Shown here: positions 1-4,956 of the stretch, piece after piece | Layout: every line of letters starts with the position of its first letter | Numbering within the stretch: the first letter of the stretch is position 1 | DNA from: Lysobacteraceae bacterium | GTDB taxonomy: Bacteria; Pseudomonadota; Gammaproteobacteria; Xanthomonadales; Rhodanobacteraceae | DNA length: 5,631 nucleotides | Assembly (NCBI GenBank): GCA_018971925.1 | Contig: JAGWZT010000153.1 | Coordinates: 1 to 5,631 of the forward strand | Direction of reading: 5' to 3' | Program-made: the position numbers and the translations under genes | Notes under the pieces: model-generated | Told to the model about the DNA's origin: nothing | What the model saw: the letters and a program-made list of their open reading frames with translations, nothing else | The model's database searches: none

Positions 1-252
1 GTCGTGTCCATTCCCATAACTTGCCGTTACGACGACAGCGCGCGCCACAGCCACTTTCGCCCGGTGCGTGACGTGCTGCGCATCACCTGGTACACCATCC
101 GGCGGTTGGTGCACTACGGGCGTGTGGTGCGAAGCTACCGCGCGTCGCACGAGCCCCCGCCCCAAATTTACGATCCCGAACGCCTGCTTGCGGCACCACC
201 TTCCGCGCGACTGGCCGGCGCCGGCGCACCGCCAGGAGACGGGGCCTGTTGA
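1..252 (+). CDS. C-terminal fragment of a probable family 2 glycosyltransferase
   Basis: This is the last 83 codons of a plus-strand gene whose start lies left of the window; the frame is open from base 1 to the TGA at 250-252. The fragment begins VVSIPITCRYDD, continues with a stretch around FRPVRDVLRITWYTIRRLVHYGR, and ends in a Pro/Ala-rich tail. An (E/S)IPI-x-x-RY strand followed by an amphipathic, basic RPxRDxLR helix is what I know from the C-termini of DPM1-like GT2 enzymes, which transfer sugars from nucleotide donors to polyprenyl phosphate or other lipids at the inner membrane. The catalytic GT-A domain would be outside the window, so substrate and even family cannot be proved here. 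Third codon positions are strongly G/C, as expected for a real gene in this genome. It is convergent to the pigment operon and need not belong to it. That the gene is real is likely; the GT2 assignment is moderate. Confidence 0.6.
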   Translation, partial: VVSIPITCRYDDSARHSHFRPVRDVLRITWYTIRRLVHYGRVVRSYRASHEPPPQIYDPERLLAAPPSARLAGAGAPPGDGAC

Positions 253-277
253 CGCCATGCCGCGCGGCAGCGGCGTC
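251..277. terminator. GC-rich nested hairpin at the glycosyltransferase-like stop codon; possible terminator
   Basis: The outer arms GACGCC (251-256) and GGCGTC (272-277) enclose the self-complementary GCCGCGCGGC (259-268). The hairpin starts within the stop codon of the plus-strand gene and lies between two convergent genes, where a shared transcription end is expected. There is no T-run on either side, so this is not a standard intrinsic terminator. It may be only a GC-rich palindrome. Confidence 0.3.
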
Positions 278-455
278 GGCCCGAAGGGTTGCTCCGGCGC
301 CCATGGATGTCCCGACCCTCGGCGGCGGTCTTGTCGGACTCGCCCCCTCGCGCTGCAATTGCACGACCGCTGCCCCGACCTCGCGATCCGCGTACTTCAG
401 CCGCGTATTCCCGACCCCACCCGCCAACACGAACGCGGCGAGGTCCGAAGGAGGG
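253..455. other. Spacer between convergent genes; no supported gene
   Basis: These 203 bases separate the stop of the plus-strand glycosyltransferase-like gene from the stop of the minus-strand reductase. A minus-strand frame, +1 relative to the reductase, stays open through the whole spacer and on into the neighbouring gene to about base 83. It lacks an ATG and a convincing ribosome binding site, and over the neighbouring gene it becomes Arg/Pro-rich, as antisense frames in GC-rich DNA do. The peptide within the spacer (VGNTRLKYADREVGAAVVQL) is less junk-like, so a decayed remnant of a gene cannot be excluded. In E. coli-type APE clusters a ketosynthase gene follows the reductase. I see no ketosynthase motif here in any frame. 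Confidence 0.6.
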
Positions 456-1187
456 TCAGCCCATGCCGCCGTTCACGCCGATGACCTGGCCATTCACGTA
501 GGACGCGACCTCCGAACACAGGAACGCCACCACGCCGGCCACTTCCGCGGGGGTGCCGGTGCGCGCGGCCGGAATCATCGCCTTGATCTGGTCCGGGGTG
601 AACAGCGTCTCGGTCGAACGGCCTTCGATGATGCCGGGTGCGACCACGTTGACCGTAATGTTGCGCGAAGCCATCTCGCGTGCCAGCGATTTCGCCGCGC
701 CGTGCAGAGCCGATTTGGCCGCCGCGTAATTGACCTGCCCGCGATTGCCCAGCGTCGCAGCCACCGACGACACCGCGACGATGCGCCCGAAACGCGCGCG
801 CGCCATCGGCAACAGCAGAGGTTGCGCGACGTGGAAAAAACCATTGAGCGACACGTCGATGACGCGCCGCCACTGCGCTTCGGCCATGCCTGCAAGCGGT
901 GCATCATCATGGACGCCCGCGTTGTGCACGAGCGCCTGGATTTGGGAGGCTTGCAACAGGCCATCGACCGCCGCGCGTGTCGCGGCGGCATCGGTGAGAT
1001 CGAACGTCGCGATCTCCGCGGTGCCGCCGCCATCGCTAATGCGCGTCGCGACCGCTTCGGCCCGTTCGCGGTGCGCATTGGCGTGCACGATCACCTGCCA
1101 GCCATCGCGCGCCAGCGCGACGCAGATCGCGCCGCCGATGTCGCCGCTGCCACCGGTGACCAGCACCCGTCTCGAGTCGTTCGTCAT
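456..1187 (-). CDS. fabG: 3-oxoacyl-ACP reductase, FabG-like (APE ketoreductase, ApeQ type)
   Basis: This classical short-chain dehydrogenase of 243 aa, the normal FabG length, would reduce 3-oxoacyl-ACP to 3-hydroxyacyl-ACP with NAD(P)H in the cytosol. Visible motifs are the dinucleotide-binding TGGSGDIG at residues 11-18, NAG at 89-91, the catalytic Ser at 141 in VSSVAA, Tyr154 and Lys158 in YAAAK, and NVVAPG at 180-185. The C-terminus (VNGQVIGVNGGMG) is typical of FabG. The ATG at 1187-1185 shares one base with the TGA of the dehydratase (TGATG) and has GGGGAAG about 7 nt upstream, so translation is probably coupled. The neighbours (hot-dog dehydratase, MMPL exporter, LolA-like protein, acyltransferase) point to aryl polyene chain extension and not housekeeping fatty acid synthesis; in E. 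coli the corresponding enzyme is ApeQ. It is the last gene of the operon. Reductase identity is very secure; the pathway is inferred from context. Confidence 0.93.
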   Translation of the reverse strand: MTNDSRRVLVTGGSGDIGGAICVALARDGWQVIVHANAHRERAEAVATRISDGGGTAEIATFDLTDAAATRAAVDGLLQASQIQALVHNAGVHDDAPLAGMAEAQWRRVIDVSLNGFFHVAQPLLLPMARARFGRIVAVSSVAATLGNRGQVNYAAAKSALHGAAKSLAREMASRNITVNVVAPGIIEGRSTETLFTPDQIKAMIPAARTGTPAEVAGVVAFLCSEVASYVNGQVIGVNGGMG

Positions 1188-1630
1188 CACCGATCTTCCC
1201 CAACGCCCTGCAACATCACCGTTGCACGCCCGCTCGCGAGTACATTGCCGCCGTGCTCGACCCGGAACGCATATTGGAGGCTGCCGGGCATGGCGATCAA
1301 GCACTCGACGTGGACCTGCAGGCGCCCGGGCAGGTCGTCGATGCGCTCGGCGTGCAAAATCACGTCGCGCAACCCGACAAGGAATCCGGGACGCGCCAAG
1401 CCGCCGGCGCCGCGCTCTCGCAGCGCGCCGTGCACCGCCATCGCCTGCGCCGCGTACTCGCACAGGTTCACCGCGTGCAGCACGCCGTCGGCGCGCAACG
1501 GATTGTCGGCACGACGATGGGATTCGCTGCGCGCGTGCAAATATTTGGTATCCCAGTCGACCACTTCATCCAGCAGGCACATGGATCCCACATGCGGGAT
1601 CAGGTGCGCCCATTCCTTTTTTTCCAGCAT
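1187..1630 (-). CDS. Hot-dog fold 3-hydroxyacyl-ACP dehydratase, ApeP-like
   Basis: This 147-aa protein resembles the small FabA/FabZ-related dehydratases of aryl polyene clusters (ApeP type), which would remove water from 3-hydroxyacyl-ACP to create each double bond of the polyene. Near the N-terminus LIPHVGSMCLLD (residues 10-21) holds the presumed catalytic His13. A central helix NLCEYAAQAMAVHG (55-68) holds the presumed catalytic Glu58, matching the His plus acidic-residue pair of hot-dog dehydratases. I chose the ATG at 1630-1628 because GGAG lies 7 nt upstream and the conserved IPH motif then starts about 10 residues in. A TTG at 1651 in the same frame would add seven residues but falls within a hairpin and has no ribosome site. 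The gene is 49 nt after the exporter and overlaps the reductase by one base. An A-run of seven follows the start at codons 3-5. Which of the two APE dehydratase types (ApeI or ApeP) it matches rests on motif recall. Confidence 0.82.
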   Translation of the reverse strand: MLEKKEWAHLIPHVGSMCLLDEVVDWDTKYLHARSESHRRADNPLRADGVLHAVNLCEYAAQAMAVHGALRERGAGGLARPGFLVGLRDVILHAERIDDLPGRLQVHVECLIAMPGSLQYAFRVEHGGNVLASGRATVMLQGVGEDR

Positions 1631-1637
1631 CCTCGGA

Positions 1638-1641
1638 CTCC
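1638..1641 (-). promoter_or_regulatory. Ribosome binding site deciding the dehydratase start
   Basis: GGAG on the minus strand, 7 nt before the ATG at 1630-1628. This spacing supports the ATG over the in-frame TTG at 1651, which lacks such a site. Confidence 0.65.
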
Positions 1642-1652
1642 ATCGCTGCAAC

Positions 1653-1672
1653 GCGGTACATGGACGTACCGC
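1653..1672. repeat. 7-bp palindrome with ATGGAC loop, upstream of the dehydratase
   Basis: GCGGTAC (1653-1659) and GTACCGC (1666-1672) are perfect inverted arms around ATGGAC. It lies in the 49-nt gap between exporter stop and dehydratase start, about 22 nt upstream of the ATG and clear of the GGAG ribosome site. The core ACATGGACGT resembles the core ACATGGATGT of the palindrome at 4272-4293, so both may belong to one dispersed repeat family (inference). Confidence 0.5.
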
Positions 1673-1675
1673 ACG

Positions 1676-1708
1676 CGAATCAAGCGTTCTGTTTCGGCGC
1701 TTGATTCG
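1676..1708. repeat. 11-bp perfect inverted repeat spanning the exporter stop codon
   Basis: CGAATCAAGCG (1676-1686) and CGCTTGATTCG (1698-1708) pair perfectly around an 11-nt loop. The exporter's TGA (1682-1680 on the minus strand) lies in one arm and its last codons in the loop and other arm. There is no T-run beyond it in the direction of the operon, so it does not look like a full intrinsic terminator. It could stabilise or punctuate the mRNA between exporter and dehydratase, or act as a partial attenuator. The structure is seen; the role is inferred. Confidence 0.5.
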
Positions 1709-4094
1709 GCGAAGTCGAGTCCGGACCTGAGCCGGACCCGGCGTGCGCTGACGAATCAGGGACGGATTCGTTCAGTGCTTCAAGATGCGCGGCCGGTGCC
1801 ATCAGCACCGACAACGTGAAGTGGAAGGCAACGCCCAGTGCGACGGTCAACCCGATCGCGCGCAGCACCGGCACGCTGGAAAGCGCCAGCACGCCGAATA
1901 CCAGCAATGCCGAAGCCACGCACACCAGCGTAGCGTGCAGCGTGCGCAGGTCCTCGAGTTCATCGCCGGTGCGGCGTTCGAAGAACAATGCGTAGTGCAG
2001 GCCCAGGCCCGCCGCCAAGGTCAGCGATACGAGATGGAACAGTGACAGCGGGATCCCCGCCACGCGCAGCACCACCAGCACCAGCAGCGTGGCCAGCGTC
2101 ATCGGACCGAGCACATGCAAGGCGCGCCGCGGGCCGCGCAGTGCCAGGGTCACCGCCGCGCACAACAATAAAGCGGCGATGCCGAGCGCGATGAGGATGC
2201 GGTGGCGGTACGCGATGATCAGCGATTCGGTGGAAGCCTTGAGGTCCAGCAGGTGCACCGCACCGTTACTTTCCTTCGTCAACGCGGCGAACGCAGTCGG
2301 ATCGTTGACGCCGCTGAGCGTTCCCAAACCCACCCAGCCATCGCCTTGCGCCACCAGCATGGATTCCAGCCGCGCACCCAATGGCGACTGCTCGAACTTC
2401 GCCGGCGTCAACGGCGGCAGCTTGCGCGCGGCTTCCACGTCTGCCACGAACGGTGCGAATACACCGGCGCGGAACGGCAGCCCTTGCATCGCTTGCTGCA
2501 GCGCGGATTGCAAATCCGCCGGATCAGGCAGCCTGGCCTGCCGGTCGCGCTGCGTGGCGGCGCTGGGCAGGTAGCGGGATGGCAATTCGAATCCATCCAC
2601 GGCGCGGCGGTCGACGAGTTGCCGCATCCGCGGCGCAACCCGTTCAGACAGTCCCAGCACGCCTTCGGCCGTGGGCGCGCGCAACACCAGAAGGTAGCGC
2701 ACGTCGGGTGCACCCAGCGCAGCGCGCAGGCGTGCATCGCGCTGCAGCTCCGCCTTCGGGATCGGCGTGAGCGCCGACAAGTCGTTCTGCCAAAACTTGC
2801 CCGGCGCGAACACCACCACCGCCACACCCGCGAGCGCGACCAGCCAGGGCAGCCAGCGCGGGCGCGGCAAGTGCGCAAGCAAATGCCACGCCTCGGCCAG
2901 CCCGGGTGTCGCGGCCATGTCGCGCTTCGCTGGCGGCACCACGAGCGGGATCAGCCAGCGCGTGCAGAGGCCCGCGACGACGAGTCCTCCGATCGTGAAC
3001 ACCGCGAGCTGTTGCAACCCCGCGACGCCCGACGCGAAGAACGCAAGATAAGCGATGCATACCGAAACGATCGCCGTCGCCAGCAGCGGCCACAGCTCGC
3101 GCACGCATCGCGAGGTTTCGACGCCGATGCGGCGATGGCTGAACACGCGCAATGGATATTCCTGTGCGACGCCCAGCAGGGTGAATCCGAAGGCAACGGT
3201 GATGCCGTGTGCATGTCCGAAGATCAGAGCCAGCAACGCGAACCCGGCCGCGGCACCGGACAGCAACGGCAGCGCGGTGACCAGCACCGGCACCGTGCTG
3301 CGGTAAGCCAGCAAAAGCATCAGGATGAAACCGACGGTGGTGATCGCGCCGAAGCGATCGGCTTCCGTACGCGTGTGCCGGCTGGCCTGCACACCGAACC
3401 ATCCCGGGCCGCTGATCACGAGCTTCGCTTTTGCCGAACCGGGCAGCGATGCAAAATGCTTCTGCAGCGAGGCAACCGCGGACGCCTGCGCGCCCGGATC
3501 GAATCCGGCGGCCCTGGTCTCGGCCACCAATAACGCTTCGCCACGATCCGAAAACCATACGCCATCGACAAGTTTTGGCTGGCGTTGCGGTGCCAAAATC
3601 TGCGCCAGTTTCAGCGTTTCCAGGGTCGGATCACGCTTCAGCCACGGCTCCAGCATCGACGCGGCGGGCGAACTCAAGTCTTCGATGCGCTGTTGCAACT
3701 GTTCGCGCAGGTACGCGGCGTCCAGCCGATGCGTATCCAGCGTGGGCGACAACAGGTAGCGATACGGCAGCAGGTCCGATGCGATTTCCGCAAGATCATT
3801 GCCGCCGTTGGCCACGTGCGCGAAGGCGGGGTCATGCGCAAGTACGTCGTCGAGCCCGCGCGACAAATCCGCGAGTTGCGCTTGCGGCGCGCCGGAAATC
3901 GCCAGCAGCAGCAGGCGCGATCCCGGGCCCTTGCCGATCTCGTCAAGCAGCAGTTTTTGATCCGCGGTGCGTGCCGGTGGCACGAAATCGCGCAGGTCGG
4001 AACTGATCTTCAGGTGCAACGCAACGCCCCAGCCGATCCCTGCGACCAACGTGAGCCACAGAAACCATATCGCGACCCGCGCACCACGAATCAT
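1680..4094 (-). CDS. MMPL/RND-superfamily exporter of the aryl polyene cluster (ApeM type)
   Basis: This 804-aa inner-membrane protein has RND topology in two repeats: TM1 (about 7-25), a large periplasmic domain (26-246), six TM segments (about 247-431), a second periplasmic domain (432-630) and five TM segments (about 631-768). The C-terminus is a hydrophilic Ser/Gly/Pro-rich tail of about 34 residues. MMPL proteins move lipids across the inner membrane using proton flow; in APE clusters the homologue (ApeM) is thought to export the lipid-linked pigment, here together with the adjacent LolA-like protein. The usual acidic-Tyr relay pair appears as Glu312-Tyr313 in TM4 (GVAQEYPL) and as His700-Tyr701 in TM10 (GLGLHYALFF), so an expected Asp is replaced by His. 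I start at the ATG at 4094-4092 (MIRGARVAIWFLWL), just before TM1. An in-frame ATG at 4202 adds 36 residues without family-like features and lies in a palindromic spacer. No strong ribosome site precedes 4094. The exporter family is secure; the cargo is inferred from neighbours. Confidence 0.88.
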   Translation of the reverse strand: MIRGARVAIWFLWLTLVAGIGWGVALHLKISSDLRDFVPPARTADQKLLLDEIGKGPGSRLLLLAISGAPQAQLADLSRGLDDVLAHDPAFAHVANGGNDLAEIASDLLPYRYLLSPTLDTHRLDAAYLREQLQQRIEDLSSPAASMLEPWLKRDPTLETLKLAQILAPQRQPKLVDGVWFSDRGEALLVAETRAAGFDPGAQASAVASLQKHFASLPGSAKAKLVISGPGWFGVQASRHTRTEADRFGAITTVGFILMLLLAYRSTVPVLVTALPLLSGAAAGFALLALIFGHAHGITVAFGFTLLGVAQEYPLRVFSHRRIGVETSRCVRELWPLLATAIVSVCIAYLAFFASGVAGLQQLAVFTIGGLVVAGLCTRWLIPLVVPPAKRDMAATPGLAEAWHLLAHLPRPRWLPWLVALAGVAVVVFAPGKFWQNDLSALTPIPKAELQRDARLRAALGAPDVRYLLVLRAPTAEGVLGLSERVAPRMRQLVDRRAVDGFELPSRYLPSAATQRDRQARLPDPADLQSALQQAMQGLPFRAGVFAPFVADVEAARKLPPLTPAKFEQSPLGARLESMLVAQGDGWVGLGTLSGVNDPTAFAALTKESNGAVHLLDLKASTESLIIAYRHRILIALGIAALLLCAAVTLALRGPRRALHVLGPMTLATLLVLVVLRVAGIPLSLFHLVSLTLAAGLGLHYALFFERRTGDELEDLRTLHATLVCVASALLVFGVLALSSVPVLRAIGLTVALGVAFHFTLSVLMAPAAHLEALNESVPDSSAHAGSGSGPDSTSPNQAPKQNA

Positions 4095-4225
4095 GACGGG
4101 ATTTCCAGGTGCCTCGCAAAGCGTCGCGAGCGAAGGCGTATCGCGTGACGCCAGAGCGGAGCAGACGGAGCGTGCACGCCAGTACGTGAGCATTGCGAAC
4201 ACTGCCGGCGCGCCAGCCGCCGACT

Positions 4226-4247
4226 AAACCGGCAGGATTGCCGGTTT
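4226..4247. repeat. 9-bp hairpin with GGAT loop in the LolA-exporter spacer
   Basis: AAACCGGCA (4226-4234) and TGCCGGTTT (4239-4247) are perfect inverted arms around GGAT. Read on the transcribed (minus) strand, the stem is followed by AGTCGG and not a T-run, so termination is unlikely to be efficient. It could act as an mRNA-stabilising or processing structure. Confidence 0.6.
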
Positions 4248-4271
4248 GAACGCCGCAGGCGGCCCGCAGGG

Positions 4272-4293
4272 CTGGCCACATGGATGTGGCCAG
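4272..4293. repeat. 10-bp palindrome CTGGCCACAT-GG-ATGTGGCCAG
   Basis: A perfect 22-base inverted repeat whose core is ACATGGATGT, folding as a 9-bp stem with a TGGA loop. It is directly followed by GTAG on the plus strand, which recalls the terminal GTAG of short Stenotrophomonas palindromes, although in those the tetranucleotide precedes the stem. It is part of the larger element at 4109-4317. Confidence 0.6.
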
Positions 4294-4317
4294 TAGCGCA
4301 GCAGTTTTGCGAGGGAC

Positions 4318-4956
4318 TCACGGGTTGCGGCAGCGCGCTGCCAGCGCCGATTCCAGCGGCGCCGCACTGCGCAGCCCCTGCTCCGCCATCGCCCCCACCA
4401 GCGTGATGCTGCTGTCGCCGTTGGCATCCATCATCGTGAGGCAGCGCGGTTCGTGATTGCGGCCATCGATGACGAGGGACGCGACCTGCCGCTTGATGGA
4501 GTCGGTGCGCGGCGTGAGCGTGATGACCCAGCGCGCTTCGCTGCCCTGGGCGGCAAGCGTGAAATCCTTTTGCAGTGCCGACACGTCGCCGCCCAGCAGC
4601 GCGCGGAATCCGGCCAGCATCGCGTTCGTCTGCGGAGCGCGCGCCAACGGTATCCGTTGTACTTCGCCGTTGCCGCGTTGCACGGTGATCGTGCCGTCGG
4701 CGATTTTCGCGGTTTCCCTGAACGGCTTCGCGATGTCGCGCTCCATGTTGTCGCCGCCGAGCCAACGCAAGTTGCCGGACACCACCAGCGGACGATCCAG
4801 CACGCCGCGGTAGCTCACCAGCACGAACGGCGTGGAAACCGGCGGCGCTTTCGCCATGCCGGCCAGCAGCGATTCCGCCAAGCCAGGCGCCGCCGTCGCG
4901 ACGGCTGCCGTTGCCGTCAGCGCAAACGCCGCCAGCGCACTACGAAACGCGTGCAT
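4318..4956 (-). CDS. LolA-like periplasmic protein of the aryl polyene cluster (ApeL type)
   Basis: This 212-aa secreted protein starts MHAFRSALAAFALTATAAVATA, a signal peptide with a short basic start, a hydrophobic core and Ala-rich cleavage options near residues 22-23. There is no lipobox Cys. The mature part carries a region like the LolA-type proteins of APE clusters (YRGVLDRPLVVSGNLRW at about 49-65), with alternating beta strands expected of the half-barrel lipid or lipoprotein carrier fold. In such clusters this family is thought to escort the lipid-linked polyene through the periplasm between exporter and outer membrane. The mature protein has exactly two cysteines, Cys172 and Cys209, which could form a disulfide after export. 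The ATG at 4956-4954 lies inside the acyltransferase gene (17-nt overlap) without a clear ribosome site, suggesting coupled translation. An in-frame ATG at 4971 would add five residues and remain a plausible signal peptide. The same frame is open further upstream, but there it only shadows the acyltransferase. Confidence 0.82.
   Translation of the reverse strand: MHAFRSALAAFALTATAAVATAAPGLAESLLAGMAKAPPVSTPFVLVSYRGVLDRPLVVSGNLRWLGGDNMERDIAKPFRETAKIADGTITVQRGNGEVQRIPLARAPQTNAMLAGFRALLGGDVSALQKDFTLAAQGSEARWVITLTPRTDSIKRQVASLVIDGRNHEPRCLTMMDANGDSSITLVGAMAEQGLRSAAPLESALAARCRNP

Larger units (their letters stand above)
4109..4317. repeat. Palindrome-rich spacer element with imperfect terminal inverted repeats
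   Basis: This fills almost the whole gap between the LolA-like stop and the exporter start. Its ends are inverted copies of TTTGCGAGGSAC: 4306-4317 on the plus strand and 4120-4109 on the minus strand, 11 of 12 matching. Inside lie a 9-bp and a 10-bp hairpin and GC-rich short palindromes (GCCGCAGGCGGC at 4252-4263, GCCCGCAGGGC at 4262-4272). The right end stops one base before the LolA-like stop codon, and the left end is 14 bases before the exporter ATG. It has no transposase frame. I read it as a MITE-like or REP-type intergenic repeat (inference); the copy number in the genome is unknown. Confidence 0.45.

Noticed and set aside
83..430. Minus-strand frame of 115 codons starting with GTG
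   Set aside because: More than half of it is antisense to the plus-strand glycosyltransferase-like gene and becomes Arg-rich there. No ribosome binding site or recognised domain; kept only as a possible remnant in the spacer.
1616..1624. A_AAA_AAG slippery heptamer at codons 3-5 of the dehydratase, in the correct phase for -1 frameshifting
   Set aside because: The -1 frame reaches a stop after fewer than 20 codons and leads to no recognisable product. No convincing downstream stimulatory structure was identified, so it is probably a chance A-run (Glu-Lys-Lys).
249..1730. Plus-strand open frame of 493 codons
   Set aside because: It runs antisense to the dehydratase and FabG-like genes, whose motifs are unmistakable. 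Its product is Arg/Ala/His-rich, as is usual for antisense frames in GC-rich DNA.
2202..3533. Plus-strand open frame of 443 codons
   Set aside because: Antisense to the exporter gene, Arg/Gln/His-rich, with no domain I recognise.
4226..4247. Hairpin considered as an intrinsic terminator between LolA-like and exporter genes
   Set aside because: No T-run follows the stem on the transcribed strand, and the exporter has no other visible promoter, so full termination here would silence it.
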